DNA from: Alphaproteobacteria bacterium
GTDB lineage: Bacteria > Pseudomonadota > Alphaproteobacteria > Puniceispirillales > Puniceispirillaceae
NCBI GenBank assembly: GCA_011524995.1
Contig: WTJA01000096.1
Span: 1 to 45,658 of the forward strand
Direction: 5' to 3'
Length of the DNA stretch: 45,658 nt
Each line of letters begins with the position of its first letter. Positions within the stretch are counted from its first letter, which is position 1. The notes under the pieces are model-generated. The model was not told where the DNA came from. It saw only the letters and a list, made by a program, of their open reading frames with translations, and searched no databases. The position numbers were made by a program, and so were the translations under genes. Shown here in pieces: positions 35,716 through 44,891 of the stretch.

Positions 35716-36488
35716 TGACAAGCTATCAGGACCTCATCACAGCGCTGACGCCTGCCATCTATGAGGCAGGCGCCAAAATCATGGATGTCCATGAGACATT
35801 TATTACCGCGAATATCAAATCAGATGGCTCACCGGTCACAGAGGCTGATGAAGCAGCAGAAGCCATTTTGCTGCCTGCGCTGCGCGCTATCGCGCCAGAT
35901 ATTCCCATTATCTCAGAAGAAAATGCCGCCTCGCATCAGCTGGCGCCGGCTGATAGCTTTTTTCTGGTAGACCCGCTTGATGGCACAAAGGAATTCATCA
36001 AGCAGGATGGCAAAGGCAGCTTTACGGTTAATATTGGACTGGTTGTGTCTGGGAAACCGGTCATGGGCATGGTGTATGCGCCAGCCTTTGACCAGCTCTT
36101 TACCGGCATTGTTGGTGACGGCGCCACGCTGATGGAAGCGGGACAGGAGACCAGACTATCAGTGCGGAATGTACCGGCCGCTGGCCCGGTAGCAGTCGCA
36201 TCTGCGTCCCATCGTGATGAGGCCACAAATAACTGGCTCACCGCCCACCATATTACCCAAACAACGTCAATTGGGTCCTCATTAAAATTCTGCCTTGTGG
36301 CGCAAGGTATCGCCGATGTGTATCCCCGCTTCGGTCCCACCATGGAATGGGATACCGCAGCAGGCGATGCGGTACTTCGTGCCGCTGGCGGCCTTGTGAC
36401 AAGGCCAGATGGGACGCCCTACCCCTATGGCAAGGATGAGTATCGTAACACGCCCTTCATTGCATATGGTGGACTGCAACCAGATTAA
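35715..36488 (+). CDS. cysQ: 3'(2'),5'-bisphosphate nucleotidase CysQ-like (inositol monophosphatase family)
   Basis: Magnesium-dependent phosphatase of 257 residues. Family motifs are EEN (metal site), DPLDGTKEFIK and WDTAAGDAVLRAAGG. FIKQDGKGSFTVNIGLV and the overall length fit CysQ, which hydrolyses adenosine 3',5'-bisphosphate from sulfate assimilation, more than inositol monophosphatase. Its ATG overlaps the copy-3 stop by one base, so it is expressed with the enolase-superfamily genes, although no sulfur-assimilation gene is adjacent. In this setting it may serve another phosphoester. Confidence 0.88.
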   Translation: MTSYQDLITALTPAIYEAGAKIMDVHETFITANIKSDGSPVTEADEAAEAILLPALRAIAPDIPIISEENAASHQLAPADSFFLVDPLDGTKEFIKQDGKGSFTVNIGLVVSGKPVMGMVYAPAFDQLFTGIVGDGATLMEAGQETRLSVRNVPAAGPVAVASASHRDEATNNWLTAHHITQTTSIGSSLKFCLVAQGIADVYPRFGPTMEWDTAAGDAVLRAAGGLVTRPDGTPYPYGKDEYRNTPFIAYGGLQPD

Positions 36489-36503
36489 ATAGCGGAGGCT
36501 GGT

Positions 36504-37508
36504 ATGGACAAAGACACACATCCCACACCAAAAGGGTGGCATCAGACCCCGCCCTTGCCTCTGACGCAAGCCCCCTATTGGCACCGCCCTTTTAGCTTCG
36601 GTGGGGCGCTTTTCTATTTCATACGCTCGTGGCGCCCCGTCAGCGAACGTGTCATTTTTCTCATTCTTGCCACTTTGATTTGGCTCTATGCCACGCCTGA
36701 GATGGCGCGCATGCAAACCCTCTCATTTGATTGGATGGCAGAGATTTGGCTGCGGAATATGATGTTGATCATCCTCATCGCTGGCGGCCTTCATTTATGG
36801 CTTCATCGCTTTAAAAAACAAGCTGATGATACCTTATATGAAACCAGACCATTCCTTAAAAATAATGGGCGCTTTACCTTTCGAAACCAGGTTTATGATA
36901 ATATGTTCTGGTCATTATCGTCAGGGGTTTTGGTATGGACGGCTTATGAAGTCTTGATGATGTGGGCCTATGCCAATGGCTATGCCACAATGATCTCAGT
37001 TGCCGATAATCCCTTGGCATTTGGTTTGATTTTACTCGCTATTCCCTTTTGGGCGGGGGCCTATTTTTATGCGCAGCATCGCCTCCTCCACATTGGGCCG
37101 CTTTATCGGCATATTCATTCTTGGCATCATAAAAATATTCAAACAGGGCCTTGGTCTGGCCTAGCCATGCATCCTGCAGAACATGTCATTTTGATGTCTG
37201 ATTGCCTCATTTTCTTGCTAATCCCCTCCCATCCTATTCATGTGATTTTCAACTTGCTATTCCATGGGTTAGGGGCGCCAACCTCGCATGCGGGATTTGA
37301 CAAATTGCGACTAGGCCCCGTTCCTGATTTACAATTAGGTGATTTTTTTCATCAGCTTCACCATAAATATTTTGATTGTAATTATGGCACCACAGACACA
37401 CCCTGGGATAGCTGGTTCCACACCTTTCATGATGGCACAGATGAGGGGACGAAACAGATCTCTGAAAGGCGCAAGATGCTTGCGAAATCACAAAAGTCAG
37501 GACGATAA
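36504..37508 (+). CDS. Sterol desaturase/fatty acid hydroxylase-family membrane protein
   Basis: A 334-residue integral membrane di-iron protein. About four to five hydrophobic segments surround the histidine clusters HRLLH, HSWHH and FHQLHH, with an extra HPAEH. These bind two irons that activate oxygen for hydroxylation or desaturation of a lipid-like substrate. The N-terminal 40 residues are Pro-rich and presumably cytoplasmic. It starts about 15 bases after cysQ with GGAGG upstream, and is followed 2 bases later by the FrhB-like gene, suggesting a paired function. The substrate is unknown. Confidence 0.9.
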   Translation: MDKDTHPTPKGWHQTPPLPLTQAPYWHRPFSFGGALFYFIRSWRPVSERVIFLILATLIWLYATPEMARMQTLSFDWMAEIWLRNMMLIILIAGGLHLWLHRFKKQADDTLYETRPFLKNNGRFTFRNQVYDNMFWSLSSGVLVWTAYEVLMMWAYANGYATMISVADNPLAFGLILLAIPFWAGAYFYAQHRLLHIGPLYRHIHSWHHKNIQTGPWSGLAMHPAEHVILMSDCLIFLLIPSHPIHVIFNLLFHGLGAPTSHAGFDKLRLGPVPDLQLGDFFHQLHHKYFDCNYGTTDTPWDSWFHTFHDGTDEGTKQISERRKMLAKSQKSGR

Positions 37509-37510
37509 CC

Positions 37511-38755
37511 ATGCACGCCTCCTTAGATAAAATTGTAGATGATGGCCTTTGTTTGGGCTGCGGATTATGTGCGGCTGTTGCTGGCCCTGAGGCAATTGAA
37601 ATGGGGCGTGGCACAGATGGTGATTTGCGGCCCTTTGCCAAGGAGGGACTAACCAATGATGATGTGACCCTCATCAATCAGATTTGCCCCTCTCTTCGTA
37701 TCGAGGGGCTGCCTGCAACTCGTCAGGCCGAGGCCACAAATCATGACCTCATCTGGGGTCCCTATGAAGACATGATGCTGGCACATGCCACACCTGAGGA
37801 TGTCCGATATGAAGCCTCAACCGCCGGCATCCTCACCGCGCTTGGTATTATGTTGCTAGACACCGGCAAAGTGGACGCCATCTTGCATGTGAAAGCCGCA
37901 GACAATCCTGCCAATTTTGGACAAGCCACACTGAGCCGTACCGCCGCAGAGGTGCGCGCCGCCGCCGGTTCTCGCTATGGTCCGACCGCTGCTTTAGCGA
38001 GCATTAACGACGTGCTGGATAGTGAGAAAGCCATTGCTGTGATTGCCAAGCCATGCGACCTCAATGCGTTGCGTAATTTGGCACATCATGACAAGCGCGT
38101 GAATGAGACAATCCACTATTGGCTAACGATGATTTGCGGCGGCTTCCAACCAGATGCCTCCTTCCGGGAATTTGTCACAAATCATGGCCTTATCCCTGAA
38201 GAGATACGCAAGGTGCGCTATCGTGGTTATGGCTGTCCAGGCCCGACAACAATTGAGAGCCCTCATCAGGTGATGGACTTCCATTATCTTGATTTTTGGG
38301 GCGAAGATGAAAGCCAATGGTCCATGCCGCTTCGCTGCAAGATTTGTGCAGATGGTATTGGCGAGGCCGCTGATATTGCCGCTGGCGATGCCTGGGATGG
38401 TGCCTCACCTGATAGGCAAGACAGCCTTGATGATCCAGGATTTAATTCGGTTATTTCTCGCACCGCAGCAGGACAAGCGCTCCTCAATGAGGCCATGGCC
38501 CGCGGCTATATCACCAAAACTGAAGAGGTAGACCCAGATTTCATGAGCCGGGTTCAACCTCATCAAGTAGCCAAGAAAAAGGCCGGTCTAGCGCGCATGC
38601 AAGGGCTCAAAGAAGCGGGCTCTGTTGCACCTGAAATTGTGAATATGCGCGCTGAAGAATTGTCTGCTTTATTGGATGAGGACGCCTATCAAAGCGAGTA
38701 TGAGGGCGCAAAGAGACGGGCACACGCAGCCCGCTTTTCCCCATCTGACACATAG
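37511..38755 (+). CDS. FrhB-like protein (coenzyme F420 hydrogenase/dehydrogenase beta-subunit family)
   Basis: A 414-residue iron-sulfur flavoprotein-type protein. An N-terminal ferredoxin-like CLGCGLC (Cys14, Cys17, Cys20) and a later CKIC segment (LRCKICADGIGEAADIAAGDAW) plus scattered Cys suggest one or two [4Fe-4S] clusters. KVRYRGYGCPGPTTIE and AGDAWDG are typical of the FrhB/FdhB C-terminal domain. The family reduces deazaflavins, ferredoxins or other carriers and also includes vinyl reductases. Its pairing with the membrane hydroxylase (2-base gap) makes an electron-transfer or lipid-modifying role conceivable. The organism probably lacks F420, so the name is only a family label. Confidence 0.87.
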   Translation: MHASLDKIVDDGLCLGCGLCAAVAGPEAIEMGRGTDGDLRPFAKEGLTNDDVTLINQICPSLRIEGLPATRQAEATNHDLIWGPYEDMMLAHATPEDVRYEASTAGILTALGIMLLDTGKVDAILHVKAADNPANFGQATLSRTAAEVRAAAGSRYGPTAALASINDVLDSEKAIAVIAKPCDLNALRNLAHHDKRVNETIHYWLTMICGGFQPDASFREFVTNHGLIPEEIRKVRYRGYGCPGPTTIESPHQVMDFHYLDFWGEDESQWSMPLRCKICADGIGEAADIAAGDAWDGASPDRQDSLDDPGFNSVISRTAAGQALLNEAMARGYITKTEEVDPDFMSRVQPHQVAKKKAGLARMQGLKEAGSVAPEIVNMRAEELSALLDEDAYQSEYEGAKRRAHAARFSPSDT

Positions 38756-38772
38756 AACCTGATACCTAGGGC

Positions 38773-40248
38773 TTAAGTAGCAGAAAATTGGGCTGTTCGC
38801 CCCATCGCCTCTGCCAATAATGTAAAGCGCCGCATGGAATGCTTATCCATCATGTCTTGTTGCATGCGAGGATAACGGCATACCAGCTCTGTTTCAGTAA
38901 TATTCAGCTCCACATCTGCCAATAGGTCTGGCAGGCCCGCACAATATAGCCGTGCAAAGCGAATAGCGAGCCCAATGGCCTTCGCGGCCTTGATCTGTTT
39001 CTTCGTCAATAATTTGCCAAGCGTTGCTATTTGGGCCTTATGCTTTTTGACACCAACATACCGATGCAAAATGATCTTTGCTAACATCGCTCGATCGGCA
39101 TGTGATAGGCTATAGATAGGCAGCGCTAAAATACGATCCACTGCCAAAATGCCTTGCATATCTGGATGTTCGTTCCAACAAATATCGGCCAATATAGCAG
39201 CTGAGCGGATAATCGTCTCATCCATAACATCTTGATAATAAGACGCTAACGGCGAGAGCCAGTCAGCGATAGCTTCATCCACCGGATCCAAAACTGATTG
39301 ATGATTGGCAATGGCATAGGATGATGCCAATAACGGATTGACCTTTAGCGCTTCTTTATGGTGACTATCCGCAACCACACCGTCACGCAGAGATGTGCCT
39401 GAGATAAATAGCCTATCCGCGTTGATATAGCTGGTTAGTGCGCTGATAATTGTCACCGCTTGCGAAATAGAGGCCATACGATCAGCCGGAACACCAGAAA
39501 AATCAGATTTCGGCTTAGTGAAACTCGCAAGTAATTTCGCCTGTTGTTTGCGTGATAATGTTAAGCCATGCAGCATAAAGAGTGGATAGTCTGTTCGCTT
39601 AACGAAGGCTGCCCCTAAGGCCCGAAAGCTACCACCAATGCCAAAAAGAGCTGTATCTTGGCATGCTTTCAACCATGGCACTGCGTCAAAGGCCTTTGTT
39701 ATTGCGGCTTCATCAATTGATGATAGATGCCCAAAATTAAGACTGATGGCCTCTTCAGCAACGCCTTTTGATACCTTTACAAGCTCAAGCGAGCCACCAC
39801 CTAAATCAGCCACTACACCAGAAAGAGCAGGCATATTGGCTGTCAGGCTAAGCGCAATCAAACGTGCTTCTTCCTCTGCTGGCAGAACCTCAATCTCTTG
39901 ACCTAAAATCTTAGTCGCGGTGTCAAGAAAGACCGAAGCATTCTGTGCGCGCCGCGCGGCTGCAGTGGCGACAACACGCACACTATCGGGTTGCAAAGAT
40001 TGTAATATGACCGCAAAACGACGAAGGGCAACAAACGCTGCCTCCATATTCTCTTGTGCCATTTCACCTGTCTTATCAAGCGCTGCACCTAAGCGGCATG
40101 TGACGCGTTCATTAAAAACAGGAAAGGGATAGATGCCGGCATTATGATAGATCACCATGCGAATAGAATTTGAACCAATATCAATAATAGCCAGACGCTC
40201 ATCTCGTATGGCTGACATCACATGCTGTGCGGTATCTTGATTATTCAT
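38773..40248 (-). CDS. ppx: Exopolyphosphatase (Ppx/GppA family)
   Basis: A 491-residue phosphatase of the actin-like ATPase fold. The first phosphate motif is AIIDIGSNSIRMVIY and the second is GVVADLGGGSLELVKVS; a C-terminal HD-like helical domain (about 300-480) follows. It hydrolyses terminal phosphates from polyphosphate and may also act on pppGpp. It overlaps the ppk stop by 8 bases and is translated after ppk in the same minus-strand operon. It converges with the FrhB-like gene, with 17 bases between the stops and no obvious terminator. Confidence 0.93.
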   Translation of the reverse strand: MNNQDTAQHVMSAIRDERLAIIDIGSNSIRMVIYHNAGIYPFPVFNERVTCRLGAALDKTGEMAQENMEAAFVALRRFAVILQSLQPDSVRVVATAAARRAQNASVFLDTATKILGQEIEVLPAEEEARLIALSLTANMPALSGVVADLGGGSLELVKVSKGVAEEAISLNFGHLSSIDEAAITKAFDAVPWLKACQDTALFGIGGSFRALGAAFVKRTDYPLFMLHGLTLSRKQQAKLLASFTKPKSDFSGVPADRMASISQAVTIISALTSYINADRLFISGTSLRDGVVADSHHKEALKVNPLLASSYAIANHQSVLDPVDEAIADWLSPLASYYQDVMDETIIRSAAILADICWNEHPDMQGILAVDRILALPIYSLSHADRAMLAKIILHRYVGVKKHKAQIATLGKLLTKKQIKAAKAIGLAIRFARLYCAGLPDLLADVELNITETELVCRYPRMQQDMMDKHSMRRFTLLAEAMGRTAQFSAT

Positions 40249-42373
40249 TGGTGATATTTTCTTGATGATTGGCCAGCGACCCTTGACCCGACAGGCTTGG
40301 GTTTTTCATGAAATAAGTATGGGCACAGAAAGCATTATCTCCTGCCTCACTTTTTTCATAGGAACCATCACCACGCAAATACCAGCTATTCGCCTCATCT
40401 TTTAACTGAGCTTCGATAATCTGGGATAGCACCTGTTGGCGAACTGTTTTATTTTCGAGCGGAATAATCGCTTCGACCCGCTTATATAGATTGCGCGGCA
40501 TTAGGTCTGCTGAGGACATATAAACCTTATTTTTTGGGCTTTGAAACGCCCCGCCATTGGCAAATACGAAAATACGGCCATGCTCTAAAAACCGGCCAAT
40601 GATAGATTTCACAATAATCGTCTCGCTCAACCCCTTAATGCCGGGACGCAAGCCACAAATGCCCCTGACAATCATATGAACAGGCACTTTTGCAGCTGAG
40701 GCTTCATATAGTTTTTCGATTAAAAATGGATCAACAATCGCATTGCATTTAATCCAAATGCCAGAGGGCTTTCCCTCTTTTGCCGCAGCGATTTCCTGAT
40801 CAATCTGTTTCGCAAACCACGCCGCTGATTCATCAGGGGAAATGATAAGCTTCTGCAGTTTATCAGGCCGCACTTGCGAGGTGAGATAATTAAAAATATG
40901 ACGAACATCATCGCAAATTGCGACATCACAGGTAAAGAATGACAGGTCAGTATAGATCTTAGCTGTCACCGGATGATAGTTACCAGTGCCGCAATGGGCA
41001 TAGGAAACTAATCGTGTTCCTTCGCGGCGTATCACATGTGATAGTTTCGAATGAACCTTCAAGTCAGCAAGCCCATAGGCCACCTGTACCCCTGCCCGCT
41101 CAAGCAAACGAGCGAGCTTAATGTTATTCGCCTCATCAAAGCGCGCTTTTAACTCAATCACTGCGATGACTGATTTCCCTGCCTCTGCCGCAGCGATTAG
41201 CGCAGATACAATTTTTGACTGCGGCGCGGTGCGATAGAGGGTTTGACGTATCGCCATCACATTGGGGTCTTCTGCAGCTTGCTCTAGAAACCGCAACACA
41301 ATATCAAAACTTTCATAAGGGTGATGGACGACAAAATCTTTGTTGCGAATGGCTGCGAAGCAATCATCTTTAAAATCAATTACACGTTGGGGATGACGCG
41401 GGTGAAATTTGCGATAGAAAAACTGCTTTGGAAGATAGTCAAGTAATTGGCTAAAATCCCCAAGGCCAACATAACCTTGCGCGACAAAAATGAGATCAGG
41501 ATCAACTTGCAAATCACCACGGAATAATGTCCGTGCCCCAGCAGATAAATCTTGTGACAATACCAGCGAGACCACATTACCGCGACGACGGGCACGTAAA
41601 GCTGATTCAAACTGATTGATTAAATCATCAGCTTCATCATCAATTTCAATTTCTGAATCACGCAGAATCCGAAACATGCCAGATTCAACCAGGTCATAGC
41701 CCGGATAAATCATGGCGAGATGATGCATGATCACTTGTTCTAACAGAACAAATCTGGTCTCTGCGCTTCCTTGCGCCTGCGGCAGCCGAATAAATCGCTC
41801 TAGATTTTCTGGCAGCAAAATAACCGCACGTGCTACCTCGTCTGATTTGTCCCGCAATTCAAGTAATAAGCCTTTGCCTCTATTTTGAATAAAAGGGAAA
41901 GGATGGGCAGGGTCTAAAGTTGTCGGCACTAAGAGAGGTAAGATATTATCTGCAAAATGTGTATCAAGCCATTTGCTTTCTGAAGGCGTTAATGCCTCGA
42001 TTTCACACAAAGAAAACCCTTGGTCAGACAAGGCGTGTAAAACAGCACCAAGAGTCTTTTGTTGATCTCGCTTCAATGCCTCAGCTCGCGTTGCGACTTG
42101 CGAGATCACCTCTGCCAAATTTGCTTCTTCATCTGGCATATTTTTATAGCCGCGTTCCCGCAGCTGAAGCATCCCTGCCAGACGCACCATATAGAATTCA
42201 TCGAGATTGCCAGCAGAGATAGTTATAAAGCGAAGCCGCTCACCAAGAGGTAGCGTCTCATTCTGCGCATTGGCAAGAACTCTCTCATTAAAGGACAGCC
42301 AACTTACATCACGATTAATATATCGTGAGGCCTCATTTTCAGCTTCAAAATCTGGTGCGGTGACTAACATCAA
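40241..42373 (-). CDS. ppk: Polyphosphate kinase 1
   Basis: A 710-residue Ppk1. It opens with RYINRDVSWLSFNERVLANAQN, the standard N-terminal domain start. The catalytic phosphohistidine is in LKVHSKLSHVIRREG and the second PLD-like element is AHCGTGNYHPVTAKIYTD. MRQTLYRTAPQSKIVSALI and the C-terminal RNLYKRVEAIIPLENK are also conserved. It reversibly transfers the gamma phosphate of ATP to polyphosphate. It heads the ppk-ppx operon; I saw no clear Pho box in the 95 bases before it. Confidence 0.96.
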   Translation of the reverse strand: MMLVTAPDFEAENEASRYINRDVSWLSFNERVLANAQNETLPLGERLRFITISAGNLDEFYMVRLAGMLQLRERGYKNMPDEEANLAEVISQVATRAEALKRDQQKTLGAVLHALSDQGFSLCEIEALTPSESKWLDTHFADNILPLLVPTTLDPAHPFPFIQNRGKGLLLELRDKSDEVARAVILLPENLERFIRLPQAQGSAETRFVLLEQVIMHHLAMIYPGYDLVESGMFRILRDSEIEIDDEADDLINQFESALRARRRGNVVSLVLSQDLSAGARTLFRGDLQVDPDLIFVAQGYVGLGDFSQLLDYLPKQFFYRKFHPRHPQRVIDFKDDCFAAIRNKDFVVHHPYESFDIVLRFLEQAAEDPNVMAIRQTLYRTAPQSKIVSALIAAAEAGKSVIAVIELKARFDEANNIKLARLLERAGVQVAYGLADLKVHSKLSHVIRREGTRLVSYAHCGTGNYHPVTAKIYTDLSFFTCDVAICDDVRHIFNYLTSQVRPDKLQKLIISPDESAAWFAKQIDQEIAAAKEGKPSGIWIKCNAIVDPFLIEKLYEASAAKVPVHMIVRGICGLRPGIKGLSETIIVKSIIGRFLEHGRIFVFANGGAFQSPKNKVYMSSADLMPRNLYKRVEAIIPLENKTVRQQVLSQIIEAQLKDEANSWYLRGDGSYEKSEAGDNAFCAHTYFMKNPSLSGQGSLANHQENITNE

Positions 42374-42468
42374 CTATCTCATATATGGGTCTGCACATGA
42401 CTAGCACTATGCTCACTTATGATAGCCTGTTGCGCGCCTATTGTTAAGCCACCAGAGCCAAAGTGAGA

Positions 42469-44025
42469 TTATAGATCTTGGTTTAGCGCATCCATCGCCG
42501 GGATTTCACGCTCACGCCGTGCGATATAGTCAAGCAATGCTTCGTTAATCGCAGGGTCAAGTGCCGGGGCCTCATAATCTTTTAGCATCTGTCTTGCCGT
42601 CTTCAGAGCGCGCTCTGTGATATCTTGCTCGCCTTCTGCGACCCATTGCTCATAAGAATTATTGTCGAATAATTTCGGCATAAAGAATGCTTTTTGGAAA
42701 TTTTCCTGTGTATGAGGGTGGCCTAGATAATGCCCACCTGGCCCGATATCACGGACTGCCGCTAGGGCCTCATCAAAATCATCCCATTGCAGCCCTTCTG
42801 CCATGCGATAACCCATCGCACATTGTTCAGCATCAACAATGAATTTGGCAATTGAACAATGCATACCAGCCTCGTTCCAGCCAGCCGAATGCCAAATATA
42901 ATTGGCGCCTGATAGTAATACAGCCATCAATGTGGTTGCTGATTCATAACCAGATTGCGCATCCAATGTCTTAGCCCCGCCTAGCGTGTTTGATGTCCGC
43001 CACGGAATTTGATAATGGCGCGCCATTTGGCCAATCATGAAATTCATCAAGCTGATTTCTGGCGTGCCGGCCATCGGCGCCCCTGATTGCATTGAAACAG
43101 TTGATAAATAATGACCATAAATCGCAGGACAGCCGCGTCTTGTGACTTGTGTATAGGCAAGCGCTGAGAGGGCTTCTGCGTTTAACTGTGCGACCGTTGG
43201 GACGGTGGATGCTGGCGTATTCGCCCCGCCCAACACAAAAGGTGAGCAGAGAACTGGCTGATTGCGACGATTAAAGGCACGCATTGCAGACAGCATCGTT
43301 TCATCCCACACCAGCGGGGAATTGCCATTACAATTCCCAACAACAACCGGATGGGTTTCAAGATACTCCTCACCAAATAAGATAGCGCACATATCCAAAA
43401 CATCTTCGGCATTTTTGCCAGAGGTTGTCATCCCCATAAAGGTCTTATCAGAATGAACCATCGAAGAATGCGTGATACGCAAATGGCGATGCGACACCGG
43501 ATGATCCATCGGCTCCACAATATGATGAGCTGAGGAATGCAAAGCCGGTAACATATGAGATAATTTATGGAAATCTGCCAAATCAGCGAGCGTTGGCGCG
43601 CGTCTCATATCGTCAAGGTCACGCAGATAGGGCGCCCCTGTCATTGGCACGAAAATGGAATTGCGACCACCAAGCGCCACTGATTTCTCTGGGTTGCGCG
43701 CATGAAGTGTGATTTCTGACGGAATAGTGCTGATCAAATCTTTGACCAGGGCACGATCTAAATGAACCGTCTCGCCTCTGACGTCTGCGCCAATGCGGCG
43801 CCAATCATCAAGCGCAATATCATCGCGAAAGACAACACCAACCTCTTCTAGAATGTCCAATGATGCCGAATCGATCTGCTCAATCTGATCTTGAGACATG
43901 GGTTCTGTTAGAGGAAGCTTACCCGTCAAATGCGGCAGCATCTCATGATTAGGCTTAGTGCGTAACGCGCGGCGTTCACCTCTACCACCACGGCGCGCTG
44001 GCGCTGCTTCATTCTGCTTTTCCAT
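42469..44025 (-). CDS. MttB-family (trimethylamine/betaine) corrinoid-dependent methyltransferase
   Basis: A 518-residue MttB-like protein. The ATG at 44025 is preferred over one seven codons upstream because GAGAGG sits just before it. A short basic N-terminus (RRGGRGERRALRTK) precedes the family body, with LEEVGVVFRDD, ITHSSMVHSDKTFMGM, NCNGNSPLVWDETM and FNRRNQPVLCSPFVLGGAN. The frame is open, so it has no in-frame amber pyrrolysine codon; non-pyrrolysine members such as MtgB demethylate glycine betaine, and others carnitine or proline betaine. A partner corrinoid protein is not visible in the window. It is divergent from a GntR regulator. Confidence 0.9.
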   Translation of the reverse strand: MEKQNEAAPARRGGRGERRALRTKPNHEMLPHLTGKLPLTEPMSQDQIEQIDSASLDILEEVGVVFRDDIALDDWRRIGADVRGETVHLDRALVKDLISTIPSEITLHARNPEKSVALGGRNSIFVPMTGAPYLRDLDDMRRAPTLADLADFHKLSHMLPALHSSAHHIVEPMDHPVSHRHLRITHSSMVHSDKTFMGMTTSGKNAEDVLDMCAILFGEEYLETHPVVVGNCNGNSPLVWDETMLSAMRAFNRRNQPVLCSPFVLGGANTPASTVPTVAQLNAEALSALAYTQVTRRGCPAIYGHYLSTVSMQSGAPMAGTPEISLMNFMIGQMARHYQIPWRTSNTLGGAKTLDAQSGYESATTLMAVLLSGANYIWHSAGWNEAGMHCSIAKFIVDAEQCAMGYRMAEGLQWDDFDEALAAVRDIGPGGHYLGHPHTQENFQKAFFMPKLFDNNSYEQWVAEGEQDITERALKTARQMLKDYEAPALDPAINEALLDYIARREREIPAMDALNQDL

Positions 44026-44106
44026 GACATCCCTCTCTTTGCTCATAAAGGCCCCTATCTCAGTGATGATAGTGGCCCAGCTCTGACTATACGCAAATAA
44101 TACATA

Positions 44107-44116
44107 TTGTATACAA
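44107..44116. promoter_or_regulatory. Probable GntR/FCD operator palindrome
   Basis: A perfect 10-bp palindrome TTGTATACAA lies in the 140-base gap between mttB-like and GntR genes. It fits the TNGTNNACNA pattern that FadR-subfamily GntR proteins bind, and it sits within an AT-rich stretch suitable for overlapping divergent promoters. Confidence 0.65.
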
Positions 44117-44167
44117 AAACAATCTGGTTTATGCTAGCCAAAATAGACGAGGCGCTAGCCTTATGTT

Positions 44168-44875
44168 ATGGGACGGCAAAAGACAATAATAATGGCAATT
44201 AGCAAAGATGAGATTAGTGACCAGATAAAGCGGCAAATCTTGATGCTAGAGTTAGCGCCAGGAAGCCCGCTTGATGAGGTAAGTCTCAGCCGGCAATTTG
44301 AAATCTCACGTACGCCAATGCGTGATATCTTGCGGCAATTAGCTGGCGAGGGTTATGTCCAATTGCGTGAGAATAAAGGGGCCATTGTCGCGCCGATGGA
44401 TGCCAAATCCATGCGCAATTTCTTCCTCACAGCGCCGATGATTTATGCCGCTATCTCGCGTCTCGCAGCGCAACAAGCCACGGCGGCGCAAATCGATAAA
44501 TTACGTGAGACGCAAGCACAGTTCAAACAAGCTGTTAGCGCGCAATCTGTGGAGCAGATGGTATTTTTAAATGATGCCTTTCACTACCAAATTGGTGAGA
44601 TGGCAGATAACCCCTATCTCACGCCAAGCTTGCAACGGCTCCTGATGGAACATGCGCGCATTGGCCAGACATTCTGGCAAACAGGACGACAAGAAAACCA
44701 GAGCGCGATCCAAGAAGCGTGCGATCATCATGACCAGTTTATCGATATCTTTGCGAGCCATGATGAAGAGGCCGCTGTAGAATTAACATTGGCGCATTGG
44801 GATCTATCACGCGCAAAAATGGACGAATTTATCCGACCTGACCCGCTATCACTTTCGATTGATATGGCAGGCTAA
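44168..44875 (+). CDS. GntR-family regulator, FCD (FadR) subfamily
   Basis: A 235-residue transcription factor. The N-terminal winged helix (about 10-75) includes ISDQIKRQILMLELAPGSPLDE, SRQFEISRTPMRDILRQLAGEG and the wing VQLRENKGAIVAP. The C-terminal all-helical FCD domain (about 85-220) shows NDAFHYQIGEMADNPYL and HHDQFIDIFASHDEEAA, with the Asp and His residues that usually bind metal and an acidic ligand. A start eight codons later at 44192 is possible. It probably represses the divergent mttB-like gene and the downstream DapA-family gene through the palindrome at 44107. Confidence 0.92.
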   Translation: MGRQKTIIMAISKDEISDQIKRQILMLELAPGSPLDEVSLSRQFEISRTPMRDILRQLAGEGYVQLRENKGAIVAPMDAKSMRNFFLTAPMIYAAISRLAAQQATAAQIDKLRETQAQFKQAVSAQSVEQMVFLNDAFHYQIGEMADNPYLTPSLQRLLMEHARIGQTFWQTGRQENQSAIQEACDHHDQFIDIFASHDEEAAVELTLAHWDLSRAKMDEFIRPDPLSLSIDMAG

Positions 44876-44891
44876 CATATAAGGTGGCATG

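Noticed and set aside
42374-42468. Pho box upstream of ppk
   Set aside because: No pair of TGTCA-like units at 11-base spacing could be found in this gap.
42469-44025. Pyrrolysine-containing trimethylamine methyltransferase
   Set aside because: The reading frame has no in-frame amber codon.
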